DNA of 64,000 nt from Caldilineaceae bacterium. GTDB taxonomy: Bacteria; Chloroflexota; Anaerolineae; Caldilineales; Caldilineaceae. Shown piece after piece: positions 1-8,250 of this stretch (the stretch's first letter is position 1; each line of letters opens with the position of its first letter). The stretch is taken from the NCBI GenBank assembly GCA_022824025.1, contig JAJEBF010000031.1, forward strand, positions 1-64,000, given 5' to 3'. The translations under genes were made by a program, and so were the position numbers. The notes under the pieces are model-generated. The model did no database searches. It was not told where the DNA came from and was given only the letters and a program-made list of their open reading frames with translations.

Positions 1-131
1 AGGGCGCCCAAACCTTCTGTGCCATCCGTTCCTATCTCTCTACCGCTCGCAAACACGGCCTCAATGCCATTGATGTCATCTACAATGCTTTTCTAGGCCA
101 TCCCTTCAGCCCTCCTCTACCTTCAGGCTGA
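1..131 (+). CDS. IS66-family transposase, C-terminal end (cut by left edge)
   Basis: Reading from base 3 gives about 42 residues and a stop at 129-131. They include AQTFCAIRSYLSTARKHG and end in LGHPFSPPLPSG. This matches the conserved extreme C-terminus of IS66 transposases, where an 'R(S/T)Y(I/L)STARK(N/H)G' stretch follows the DDE catalytic core. The catalytic core lies outside the window, so activity cannot be judged. The fragment is followed within 25 bases by another transposase remnant, so this edge is a mobile-element junction. Confidence 0.7.
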   Translation, partial: GAQTFCAIRSYLSTARKHGLNAIDVIYNAFLGHPFSPPLPSG

Positions 132-155
132 GTAGTTACAGGAAAGGAAGAAAGG

Positions 156-386
156 ATGGTTCGACCGGAATTGGGAAGATGGGATCAGACCCCGGCCGAT
201 CTGCGTGTGTTGTCCGTGGAGGCCAAAGATGCACGCAGCCGTGAACGCTTTCCGACACTGTATATGATCGCAGATAAGCAGACGAATGCCTGTGCTTGGA
301 CACGGGAAATCGAACGCACTAAGGAGACAGCCCTCAAGCGGGTGCATGACTGCAAAAGGACTCCGCTGTGGCCACGTCGGCATTGA
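156..386 (+). pseudogene. Remnant of a helix-turn-helix transposase (IS630-like N-terminus)
   Basis: A 76-residue frame contains DARSRERFPTLYMIADKQTN followed by ETALKRVHDCKR. This resembles the N-terminal helix-turn-helix of IS630/winged-helix transposases, usually 'RARERFLALYxIA...' then 'ETVxxWVHxY'. The frame stops where the usual 'GPEALWxRxSGG' segment would run, and no DDE domain follows. It is best read as a decayed insertion-sequence fragment. The family match is from memory of the motif and was not searched. Confidence 0.45.
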
Positions 387-405
387 GGGCGGGAAGGAGC
401 GAATC

Positions 406-1251
406 GTGAGCCTTCTCAGCCAGTGGCGTAAATGGGACCCCGAGAACTTCCCATACGCATTGGACATGGATGCCGATGTCTTGACATCCCCTAGCTGGAA
501 GCCTTGGGTCGCCAAGTACCGAGGTTGGCGGAAAGCAACAGGAGATCCAGACTTCTGCAAGTCAGGCGACAAGCGTCTCCACTTGGGCCTCATTCCAGTC
601 CCATTCATGGGAGACATGCGGAAAGCTTCCGTTTACATACTGATGCTCAATCCAGGACTCGGACCTGGTGACTACTTCGAGTGCAGGGTGCCTAGCCTAC
701 GGCAGGCACTTCTTGCCAACCTGCGACAGGAGCACATGACTGGGGTCACGCCATTTGTGTACCTGGACCCCCAATTCGCTTGGCACGGTGGTTTCGCCTA
801 TTGGCACCAAAAGCTCAAGAGAGTCATCGAGGAATTAGCCGAATCGAGGTGTATGTCTTTGGCAGACGCGCGCGCAACGCTGGGGAGCAAGCTCGCAGTT
901 GTCCAGCTTGTTCCCTATCACAGCACCGTTTCCAATCCGAAGGCGCTGAAGCAGCTATCCTCGGTACGCCTGGCGCAGGACTTCGTTCGGCAAACGGTTG
1001 CTAAACGTGTAAGAGCCCGGGATGCAATTGTCATCGTCACTCGACAGGTGAAGACTTGGGACCAATGTCTGCCGGATGACCTTGGAGAGGAACACGGAGT
1101 AATACGGTACACGCCTTCGGAATCGAGAGGAGCGTCGTTAGGCCCTAAATCCCGTGGAGGTCGCGCGATTCTCCGCAAACTAGGAGTCAGCACAGACAGT
1201 TGCTGTAAGTTCAATATGAAAACGCGACTACTTGTGCCTACATCAGATTAG
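406..1251 (+). CDS. Hypothetical protein, possible uracil-DNA-glycosylase-like fold
   Basis: The start is placed at GTG 406 because GGAAGGAG sits six bases upstream; the frame stays open further left but runs through transposon debris. The product is 281 residues and soluble, with no signal peptide or membrane segment. The stretch VYILMLNPGLGPGDYFE (from about residue 76) recalls the 'LxxNPG' loop of uracil-DNA glycosylase-like proteins, and a second strand-like segment is DAIVIVTRQVKTW. I do not recognise the family with certainty. It stands alone between mobile-element remnants and has mid-range base composition. The glycosylase-like idea rests on one loop only. Confidence 0.6.
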   Translation: MSLLSQWRKWDPENFPYALDMDADVLTSPSWKPWVAKYRGWRKATGDPDFCKSGDKRLHLGLIPVPFMGDMRKASVYILMLNPGLGPGDYFECRVPSLRQALLANLRQEHMTGVTPFVYLDPQFAWHGGFAYWHQKLKRVIEELAESRCMSLADARATLGSKLAVVQLVPYHSTVSNPKALKQLSSVRLAQDFVRQTVAKRVRARDAIVIVTRQVKTWDQCLPDDLGEEHGVIRYTPSESRGASLGPKSRGGRAILRKLGVSTDSCCKFNMKTRLLVPTSD

Positions 1252-1736
1252 AAGCACAGAAGCACGGCCTTCGCTTGCGAAATACGCAAATTCTAGGTTT
1301 CAATTGGGATCCACATTAGTACTACAACCGCACTCCTGCTTGCCGAAGACCGAATGAGCAAAGAGAGGCGCGGAAGTGACTGCATTTGATCTGTTCATAC
1401 AGTCCCATGGTTGTTCCAAATGCGCTTTCGCGCCATCATTTTCTCCAGAGGAACTGCTCATTCGTGAACAGCGGTTGTAGTATTAGGTGTATGATGGGAA
1501 CCATTCACCCAGCCTGCGGACGGGCAGTTCGATGGTCAGGTAACAGCACCGATATACGGCAGCAAGTCGGCTCGCCACATTTCCTGCGAAAACGAATGTA
1601 AGATCAGTTTGAGCTGGTTGTAAACTTCCCGCTGCCAAACAGCGCCGGCCACAGCCTTCTGGGTGCATCTTATTCTCCCCTTCTCGTGGTCTATACATTG
1701 GGGCCGACCATAACCCCACGAAGGAATGAGTCCGTA
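1252..1736. other. Gene-free stretch carrying a MITE-like repeat
   Basis: No credible gene lies here. The right part (1465-1708) is a copy of the dispersed MITE-like repeat. The left part (1252-1464) shows no recognisable feature. Confidence 0.6.
1465..1708 (-). repeat. MITE-like element, copy 1 (reverse orientation)
   Basis: This copy begins with the AGGTGTATGATGGGA...ATTCACCC end and finishes with TCGTGGTCTATACATTGGGG. The same two ends bound the copies at 8251-8494 and 8844-9087, in the opposite orientation. The outer ends are imperfect inverted repeats built around CTAGAC(C/T)ACA. It contains no gene. The start codon of the next gene (1737) lies just outside the element. Confidence 0.55.
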
Positions 1737-2843
1737 ATGACCAGAAAAATACGAACAGTAGCCGATCGTCAGAAGGCTCTGCAACCGGTTTCTCCAGAAG
1801 CGCAGTTTTCCATAGCCGGAGCGCAGCGAATGTACGCGGGCATAGGGGCTGAGGAAATTCATTGCACAATCAGCGGATATTGCCGCACACGGCTCTTCGA
1901 GTTTCCTGGAATTGATTTTCGTCCGGCAGGCGACGAACCCCACCACGAGATATACGTGTCTCCCTCAGTTCAGGCATGCGTCACTTCAAATCTGACGGAC
2001 TATTTCGTGAACTCGACGTGTAGTAAACACTACGCCATCAGCCCTGGCTTACGGCACATGGTCGGCGAGACAGATGAGAAGATCAAATCACAACAGAAGA
2101 ATCGAGTGCCGGTGTTCTTGATTATTGAGGAGTCTGATCAGTTGACGCCGGTGGAAATGAATAGAGGTGAATGTAGTATAGCGGACGAGGTAATCGTGGA
2201 AGACGGCAAAAAGGTGCCCATGCTGGTCGGGGGTAGGGAGGGCGGGAAGTTCATAGTCACTTGTGCTACCGTGGATGGTGCGTGGCCCGAACTACCCAAT
2301 AATCAACAGTTGGTCAACATGATTTTGGCTGGTGTCCGTGTCGGTCAGCAGACAACGGATCCGATACGCAAATTCCTGGACATGAATGGTCTAGTGACAG
2401 ATGACGGACGTTTCGTGATAATGATGCGACCCAAAGCCTCGGCGGGAGTAATCACATCAACGCCGATGGATTCCACAGCGTACAGAGACAGGGTATCTGA
2501 GATTCGTAAGGCTATCTCCGCTATGGAACAGGACATTGGTGCTCCCCACATGGCGCTGCTAATCAACGCGATCTACAGAGACGAGGATAAGGACGATGCC
2601 GTTCAGCGTCTCCACTATTTGCAGTTGTGGCAATCGTTGGTGGAGGCGGGACCGCGATGGCTGAACTACCGGGGGTATGATATCAGACATGACAACGTAG
2701 TTGTGGCAGGCAAGAAGACCCTGCAGCAGCTAACAGAATACAGGGATGACATCGCCCACTGGTGGACCGACACGATTGACGGGAACTTCTTGGCAGACCT
2801 TCAGCGCACAATAAACGAACTGATTCGCCGGAAATACTTCTGA
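1737..2843 (+). CDS. Hypothetical protein with a HEPN-like C-terminal helix region
   Basis: The product is 368 residues from ATG 1737. The upstream in-frame ATG at 1686 would translate the end of a repeat, so it is not used. No transmembrane or signal segment is present. The C-terminal ~100 residues are helical and contain LTEYRDDIAHWWTDTIDGNF, which recalls the 'YRxxIxHG' helix of Apea/HEPN-type RNase domains, but the full RX4-6H motif is not present. The N-terminal two thirds resemble nothing I know. The gene lies between mobile-element repeats and next to a candidate defence pair. A role in phage or stress response is inference from context. Confidence 0.55.
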   Translation: MTRKIRTVADRQKALQPVSPEAQFSIAGAQRMYAGIGAEEIHCTISGYCRTRLFEFPGIDFRPAGDEPHHEIYVSPSVQACVTSNLTDYFVNSTCSKHYAISPGLRHMVGETDEKIKSQQKNRVPVFLIIEESDQLTPVEMNRGECSIADEVIVEDGKKVPMLVGGREGGKFIVTCATVDGAWPELPNNQQLVNMILAGVRVGQQTTDPIRKFLDMNGLVTDDGRFVIMMRPKASAGVITSTPMDSTAYRDRVSEIRKAISAMEQDIGAPHMALLINAIYRDEDKDDAVQRLHYLQLWQSLVEAGPRWLNYRGYDIRHDNVVVAGKKTLQQLTEYRDDIAHWWTDTIDGNFLADLQRTINELIRRKYF

Positions 2844-3124
2844 TTGCCTTGCCATTCGGCCGGTGGAACGGAGACTGGGGATTCGTAAAAAAGGGAACGG
2901 AGAAGAATGCCCGTTGCATCTTCCGATGAAGTGCAGGACCGCATCGCAGTGTCATCAATATGTACTTTCAGGCAGCCTTCGAAGTTACGAGTCAGTCAAG
3001 AGACCGGCTGGACGAGTACATAGAAGGAGCGGCATCGTTAAAGTGCGCATCGAAGAATGGTGCGAGCACAACACGACCGTTTAACCCACTCATCTTCGCT
3101 CGTGCAGACAAGCTGGTAAATCCA

Positions 3125-3160
3125 CCATATTTTTCCCTTTTCGTGGTCTAGTGATTGGGG
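3125..3160 (-). repeat. Solitary IS3/MITE outer end
   Basis: The bases reading CCCTTTTCGTGGTCTA then TGATTGGGGCCCAC match the outer end of the IS3 remnant at 9490 in reverse orientation. No transposase coding sequence adjoins it. Confidence 0.45.
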
Positions 3161-3187
3161 CCCACTTCACACCATACATCAGCGCCG

Positions 3188-3246
3188 GTCGCAATCGTCT
3201 GGATGCACCTTATCTTTGCCGTCTTGTGGTCCAAAGATTGGGGCTC
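3188..3246 (-). repeat. Solitary IS3/MITE outer end
   Basis: It contains GATGCACCTTATC and TGTGGTCCAAAGATTGGGGC. This includes the inner GATGCACC block that also follows the transposase stop in the 9490-9663 remnant, so it retains more of the IS end than the neighbouring copy. Confidence 0.45.
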
Positions 3247-3541
3247 ACTTCACCACACAACTCTTTGACAGAGTCTAATGTTCCGCATAGACTGCGTTTG
3301 TTTGGTGTAGGTAGTGTTCTCACGCAAATCAGAGATTAGTGGATGCTTGACGACTTTGTCAGGTCAACCTGAAGGAAAACTTGACCCTTCGAATCGTCAG
3401 CAAGGTTGCCAGATTCAAATTGACCTGCGAATCCTTCTGTGAGAGGCACTCACCGGAGGGAATCCCCTGGCCTACCTGCTTGGCAGCCTCTGTTCTTGAA
3501 CATCTGTCGTGCTTCTAACTTCTCGGGCGAACTATAGTTGG

Positions 3542-3551
3542 ATTACGTAAT
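3542..3551. promoter_or_regulatory. 10-bp palindrome upstream of the AAA ATPase gene
   Basis: ATTACGTAAT is a perfect palindrome 69 bases before the start codon at 3620. It is in the right place for an operator. No regulator gene is adjacent, so function is inference. Confidence 0.25.
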
Positions 3552-3619
3552 CGAGAGACAGTTTAAGATTTTGACGGAGACTCAGGACAGTTCTCCGCAG
3601 TGCCGAATCGAGGAAAAGA

Positions 3620-5059
3620 ATGAAAACCGATCTAAAATTTCACTTTTCTAACGTCGGGCCTGTGGACAATGCAAAACTCGAATTGGGAGATCTGACCGTC
3701 ATTGCTGGTCGCAACAATACAGGAAAGACCTACCTGGTCTACACACTGTACGGATTCTTGAAGGAGTTCCGCAATCTGAAAAGCGCGATAATCAACTCTC
3801 CGGCCCTCGAAGCACACCTGCTTGAAACTACCTCACTGACCGTTTCTGAAATTGAAGAAAAGCTATTGGAAAAAGGCCGCCTGGAATGGGAGAACGATGA
3901 AGACGCGCTCGCGCGCTTGCATGCGCAGTTGCTTCAGGAGATGTGCAGAAGATTCTCAGAGACCGGTTTTTCCGACGTATTCAATACCTCGTCTGACTTT
4001 TTCAAAGACGCGGCGCTCAGGGTCGATCTCAACAGTGCCTTCAGTAGAAAGGGCGGTATTGGTTTCCAAATTGATAGATCGATCTCGTTGTGGTGTCACT
4101 TTGAAGGCGAAAAAATAATACTTGAATTGAATAGGCGTGAACCGGAAAGGTTGGTAGAGGTCGAACCCGGTGAAATCTCTAAGTGGGTGAAGTACACATA
4201 CCTGGATTCTATTTTTCAGGTTCTCTATACTCCATTGGGAGGACCGATTCACATTCTTCCATCCTCAAGACATTCTATTTCCCTGTTCTTCAGGGAACTG
4301 GACAGGGCAAGGAGCCAGGTAGTACGTTCGCTGCAACAAATGAAGGACGACCATGGTGAGGATTCCCACCGAATTTCTGAGCTGTTGCGACAACAGACGA
4401 GCCGGTATCCTCTCCCCGTTCAGGACAACATAGATTTCGTCAGAGAGATGTCGGTACTGGATCTTGATACGGAAAATGAGGAGCTGCAGTCGTCTCTTGA
4501 AAATATTATTGGCGGTCGCCTTGAAGTCCAGGACGATGAAGTTCGTTTCATCTCATCGAAGAGCGGCGCCCGAACTTTCGACATACCCCTACATCTGGCT
4601 TCCTCTTCCGTATGGGAGATGACGAGTCTCTTTTTCTTCTTGGGGCTGTTGGAGGGGCGAGGAAATCCCTTCCTGATTATCGACGAACCTGAGAGCCATC
4701 TTGACACGGCCAACCAGATTCAATTCACCCGCCTATTGGCGCGTTTGGTAAACGCCGGCACAAAGGTCCTCATTACAACCCATAGCGACTACATCATAAA
4801 GGAGATCAACAACTTAATTATGCTCGGCAACTCGTTTGCAGACAAGGAAGAGACGATAAGATATCTTGGATACCAAAGAGACGATTATTTGAACCTCGAT
4901 TCGGTCCGTGCATACGTAGCGGAAAACAAGACTCTCTCTCCTTGCCCTAAAGACAAATATGGCATCGACTTTCCTTTATTTGACAAGACGATTGACGACA
5001 TAAATCGAGTGTCGGACGACCTGTACGCCCGGTTGAATGAAGTACAGGAGGAGGCATAG
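3620..5059 (+). CDS. AAA family ATPase (OLD/RloA-like), first gene of a candidate defence pair
   Basis: The 479-residue protein binds and hydrolyses ATP. The Walker A motif GRNNTGKT is at residues 30-37. The Walker B FLIIDEPESHLD has D355/E356, and the switch-type TTHSDYIIKEI follows. A long helical and probably coiled insert lies between them, as in SMC-like AAA_15/AAA_21 ATPases of OLD, PARIS and RloA systems. The gene overlaps the next one by 23 bases, or abuts it if the alternative start is used. Such ATPases usually sense a phage trigger and control a nuclease partner. It is visibly AT-richer than the window's core genes, which fits transfer. It sits between MITE copies. The defence role is inference; the ATPase call is firm. 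Confidence 0.85.
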   Translation: MKTDLKFHFSNVGPVDNAKLELGDLTVIAGRNNTGKTYLVYTLYGFLKEFRNLKSAIINSPALEAHLLETTSLTVSEIEEKLLEKGRLEWENDEDALARLHAQLLQEMCRRFSETGFSDVFNTSSDFFKDAALRVDLNSAFSRKGGIGFQIDRSISLWCHFEGEKIILELNRREPERLVEVEPGEISKWVKYTYLDSIFQVLYTPLGGPIHILPSSRHSISLFFRELDRARSQVVRSLQQMKDDHGEDSHRISELLRQQTSRYPLPVQDNIDFVREMSVLDLDTENEELQSSLENIIGGRLEVQDDEVRFISSKSGARTFDIPLHLASSSVWEMTSLFFFLGLLEGRGNPFLIIDEPESHLDTANQIQFTRLLARLVNAGTKVLITTHSDYIIKEINNLIMLGNSFADKEETIRYLGYQRDDYLNLDSVRAYVAENKTLSPCPKDKYGIDFPLFDKTIDDINRVSDDLYARLNEVQEEA

Positions 5060-5636
5060 CACCTTGGAGTTTGTAAAATGGGTGGGGGAGAATGTACAAC
5101 CGCCCAGAAGAGTTCCGGAGAGCGATCGGGTTGGCCAGACGGTCAATCTAAGAGAGAAAGATGCAAACATCGATATGTGCATAAGGGTTGACGACATCCC
5201 GGATTCTGCCGTGATTGTCCGCCCTGATATAGCAGGTCAGTGGCGGGTCCTCAAAGAGGGCAGCGACAAAAAGTGGGATTCGCTTTGTGACTACCTGATA
5301 CTGTGGGAGGCATCAGCGAAGATATTTGCCGTGTTTGTTGAACTCAAAGGAACCAGCCCTCACCGGACCGGCAAAATCCAGTTACACTGGACCTTGCCAA
5401 TGCTCTACTATCTCCTGTATGTCTTCAATGCGGATACCTCTTCTGTCTCCCTCCCCATAGAACAGGCAGTTGTGAGCAACTTCATCGAAATTGGCGACAA
5501 GAAAAGCAGGAGGATTGTCAAAGGACGCGTCAAGGCCTCGCCTTCACCATTCTTTCGAGTTGACCGCTATAAAGGTATTCAAGTCCATTACAGTGTAGAA
5601 AAGGAGTTTTCCCTTTGCCAGTTCATGATTGATTGA
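5037..5636 (+). CDS. PD-(D/E)xK nuclease-like partner of the AAA ATPase
   Basis: The product has up to 199 residues. The segment CDYLILWEASAKIF then VFVELKG gives D85 and E102-x-K104, the spacing of a PD-(D/E)xK nuclease core, with Q115 following. I know this 'CDYLI...(V/I)ELKG...QL' pattern from small proteins encoded next to AAA ATPases. ATG 5037 lies inside the ATPase gene and lacks a ribosome site. TTG 5064, in the same frame, has AGGAGG 12 bases upstream and may be the true start (190 residues). Translational coupling to the ATPase gene is likely. Proposed role: effector nuclease of the pair. Catalysis is inferred from three residues only. Confidence 0.7.
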   Translation: MKYRRRHSTLEFVKWVGENVQPPRRVPESDRVGQTVNLREKDANIDMCIRVDDIPDSAVIVRPDIAGQWRVLKEGSDKKWDSLCDYLILWEASAKIFAVFVELKGTSPHRTGKIQLHWTLPMLYYLLYVFNADTSSVSLPIEQAVVSNFIEIGDKKSRRIVKGRVKASPSPFFRVDRYKGIQVHYSVEKEFSLCQFMID

Positions 5637-5647
5637 ATCCCAAGTGA

Positions 5648-5770
5648 GAGGGGCCTCCGATACTCGACTACAAGGCAAGGTGTACGATGGGAGCAGTTCA
5701 CCAAGCCTGTGGCCAGGCAATTCGATCGTCAGGACACGGCAGAGACACACAGCGCCCTCCAGCCTCGACA
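5648..5770 (-). repeat. MITE-like element, copy 2 (truncated)
   Basis: GGCCTCCGATACTCGACTAC followed by AAGGTGTACGATGGGAGCAG matches the right-hand end of the complete copies, read inward. Similarity fades after the ACACACAGCGCCCTCC block near 5765. The opposite end is missing. It lies directly behind the nuclease-like gene. The bases from here to 5988 hold no gene I can support. Confidence 0.5.
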
Positions 5771-5988
5771 CGTTCCCCACTGTCCGCCGCCACGACAAAG
5801 CCGCCTTCGGCCACGACCGCGCTCAAAGGCATGACCCTCGCCTATGACAACGCCCTCGCCGCCGGCGACACCGACTTGGCCCTCTGACCGGCAACTTCGC
5901 CCTGGACGCGAAATCCGCTAGAATTCACTTGACGCACGACCAATCAGTCATGCACTTGGCAGAACATTCTCAACGAGGTTACCCGCAC

Positions 5989-6327
5989 GTGACTAAAGTC
6001 ACCATCGACATTGCCACAATCCAGGCCGTTGCCCAGCTGATCGCCCAAAAATTCGACCCGGAGCAGATCATCCTCTTCGGCAGCCACGCCCGCGGCAACG
6101 CCGGCTCCCACAGCGACATCGACCTCCTCGTCGTCCTCAAATCCCTGGACAACTGGCCCAAACGGGATAATCCCATCCGCGCCGCCATAGCGGAGCACTT
6201 TATTCTTCCAATCGACATCCTTGTCAGCACGCCCGAAAGCCTCGCCGAGCAACGCAAGAATCCTTACTCCTTCGTAAACACGGCTCTCGAATCCAGGGTA
6301 ATTCTGTATGAACGTAAGACCCCCTGA
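5989..6327 (+). CDS. MNT-type nucleotidyltransferase (antitoxin of MNT/HEPN pair)
   Basis: This is a minimal nucleotidyltransferase of 112 residues from GTG 5989, which has GAGG about ten bases upstream. ATG 5929 in the same frame would give 132 residues. The core motif GSHARG (31-36) is followed by SDIDLLV, with D43 and D45 as metal ligands. In MntA/HepT-type modules the nucleotidyltransferase neutralises the HEPN ribonuclease by AMPylating it. Here it overlaps the HEPN gene by 20 bases, the expected arrangement. Expression is probably translationally coupled. Confidence 0.8.
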   Translation: MTKVTIDIATIQAVAQLIAQKFDPEQIILFGSHARGNAGSHSDIDLLVVLKSLDNWPKRDNPIRAAIAEHFILPIDILVSTPESLAEQRKNPYSFVNTALESRVILYERKTP

Positions 6328-6694
6328 ACTGGCCTGGTTCGAAAAGGCAGAAAAGGATTTTGTAATGGCTCGGCGTGCCCTGGATCCAGAAGGTCCAATT
6401 CCTGAGATGGCCTGTTATCACAGCCAGCAGTGCGCAGAAAAGTACCTCAAAGGCTATCTCGTCTCCCAAAAAATGGACTTTTTGTATGTCCTCGATCTTG
6501 TCTATCTCACGCAGCGCTGCAAGGAGCGCGAACAAGCCTTCACTGAGTTGGAACAAGCTGCACGGATTCTTTCAAAGTACGGCGCAGGCGTGCGCTATCC
6601 AATGGAGAACTTCGTAGACCCGGACGAAGAAGAGGCCTGGGAGGCAATAAAGCTGGCCGGAAAAGTGGCAACCTTTGTGAAGAACCAACCCTGA
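6308..6694 (+). CDS. HEPN domain protein (toxin of MNT/HEPN pair)
   Basis: The 128-residue all-helical protein contains WFEKAEKDFVMARRAL and MACYHSQQCAEKYLKGYL, the standard first helices of PF05168-type HEPN proteins. The usual THDL helix start reads VLDL, so its histidine is lost. I see no clear RX4-6H ribonuclease motif either. The protein may be catalytically weak, or belong to the subfamily where RNase activity is not established. It is co-encoded with the upstream nucleotidyltransferase. Confidence 0.75.
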   Translation: MNVRPPELAWFEKAEKDFVMARRALDPEGPIPEMACYHSQQCAEKYLKGYLVSQKMDFLYVLDLVYLTQRCKEREQAFTELEQAARILSKYGAGVRYPMENFVDPDEEEAWEAIKLAGKVATFVKNQP

Positions 6695-6863
6695 TTTCGC
6701 GGCCCTCCTATTGGGCTCTCCACCAAGCCGCAGAGCCCGAAAGAGACGCCACAGCCGTTTCCATGCAACCAGCCCGCACCGCCCGCGCCCAATTTGCCCC
6801 AGGACGCATGACCCTTTCAGTGACAATTCATCAGAAAAGGAATTTACGCAGGAGGAACCCCCC

Positions 6864-8228
6864 ATGAAAATGCGCCTACCAATAACATTCATTCTGCTCG
6901 TCGTCCTGCTCGCGGCCGCCTGTTCACCGGTCCCCGCGGAAGAACCGCTGACCGCAGAAGAGGAACAGCAAGAGGCGATGCAAGCGGAGGAAGCGTCGCC
7001 TCCTGTGGCGCCGGCGGAGATCGCCTGCGAAAACAGCTACGAAGGCGAGAACCTGGTCATCTACCAGCAGGCTGGGCTGACCGGCCCGCTCGCAACCCTG
7101 ACGGGGACCGGATTTATCAGAGCCACCCAGGACGCGATCGACCAGATCAATGCCGATGGCGGCGTCTGCGGCGTCATGTTGAGTGTGCGCATAGAGGATA
7201 CGCAATACCTCCTCGAACAGGAAGTGCAGGTCTATGAGCAGTTCCGCGCGGAGACGCCCAAACCCCTGTTTATCACAACGGCCAGCAGCGCGGCGACGAT
7301 CGCGCTCAAGGACAGGGTGGTCGAAGACGAAATCGTCAACCTGGCCGCTGGGGTCGACTCGCACTCCATCTACAACCCGCCCGACGGCTACACGGTCGGC
7401 ATCGTGCCGATTCACTCCGACCAGTTCGCCGGCTTCCTGCAGTTTGTGCACAGCAACTGGGACGAGATCAAACCCGAAGGCGCGGGCGATGCGATCACCG
7501 TCGGCGTCATTGGTTGGGCAAACGCGTTTGGCGCCGGCGCGACCACACCTGAATCGCTGGCTTTCGCCGAATCTTTGGGTATCACCGTACTGCCGCTTGA
7601 GGAGCAGCCGATCGACCCGGCCGCCGACGTGACCGGTCAACTGCAGAGCCTGCTGGTCAACGGCGCAAACGTTATCTACATGCAGGCGCTATCATTCAGC
7701 ATCGCCCAGGTCATCGGCACGCTGCACGCGCTCGGCTTCTACGATCAGGTGGTGCTCGGCAGCGTAAACTGGGGGATGAACCGCGACGTGCTGAACATCC
7801 TGGGAGCGAACGCGCCCCTTGCCGCCGGCTACTACGGTGTCTTCCCCTACCTGTGGTGGACCGACACCGAAGCGCCGGGCGTACAGCGGGTGCTGGAGAC
7901 ATTTGTCGCCAAGGGCTACCCCGAATCGGAGAAAGCCTTTACCTATCTGCTCCTCTACAGCGCCATGTACGGGCTCGTGGACGTACTGACGGTCGCCATG
8001 AACAATGTCGGCTTCGATGGCCTGACCGGGGCCGAGTTCCTGAAAGCGATGCAGCAGATGGGGACGATCAGCGCGGCGGGCGTCTTTGAGATGAATGTCG
8101 AAGGCAGCAACCGCTCGCCGAACAAGGCCCAGATCCGCCAGGCGCAGATAATGGCAGACGGCAGTGTCGACTTTGTCGTCATCCAGGACTTTGTGACCTT
8201 GCCGGATACCCGGCCGGCTCCAGAATAG
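6864..8228 (+). CDS. ABC transporter substrate-binding lipoprotein, branched-chain amino acid type
   Basis: The start is ATG 6864, behind the AGGAGG of GCAGGAGGAACC; the longer frame from 6711 is not used. The 454-residue product has a lipoprotein signal peptide ending in the lipobox LAAAC (Cys about 20), then an acidic linker. The two-lobe periplasmic-binding fold of the LivJ/Peripla_BP_6 family follows (NLVIYQQAGLTGPLATLTGT at the ligand cleft). It would be anchored on the outer face of the membrane. No permease or ATPase gene is nearby, so it is an orphan that must work with components elsewhere or act as a sensor. The ligand is unknown. It has core-like GC-rich codon use. Confidence 0.85.
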   Translation: MKMRLPITFILLVVLLAAACSPVPAEEPLTAEEEQQEAMQAEEASPPVAPAEIACENSYEGENLVIYQQAGLTGPLATLTGTGFIRATQDAIDQINADGGVCGVMLSVRIEDTQYLLEQEVQVYEQFRAETPKPLFITTASSAATIALKDRVVEDEIVNLAAGVDSHSIYNPPDGYTVGIVPIHSDQFAGFLQFVHSNWDEIKPEGAGDAITVGVIGWANAFGAGATTPESLAFAESLGITVLPLEEQPIDPAADVTGQLQSLLVNGANVIYMQALSFSIAQVIGTLHALGFYDQVVLGSVNWGMNRDVLNILGANAPLAAGYYGVFPYLWWTDTEAPGVQRVLETFVAKGYPESEKAFTYLLLYSAMYGLVDVLTVAMNNVGFDGLTGAEFLKAMQQMGTISAAGVFEMNVEGSNRSPNKAQIRQAQIMADGSVDFVVIQDFVTLPDTRPAPE

Positions 8229-8250
8229 CCATAGCGGTCTGAGCTGGTCG

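Larger units (their letters stand above)
2844..3619. other. Gene-free stretch with two solitary IS-end repeats
   Basis: Only short unsupported frames occur. Two copies of the IS/MITE outer end (3125-3160 and 3188-3246) lie in the middle. The right part (3350-3619) is AT-richer and leads into the AAA ATPase gene; the palindrome ATTACGTAAT is at 3542-3551. Confidence 0.6.

Noticed and set aside
1686..1736. N-terminal extension of the 1737 gene
   Set aside because: These codons lie largely in the end of a MITE copy and have no ribosome site; ATG 1737 is preferred.
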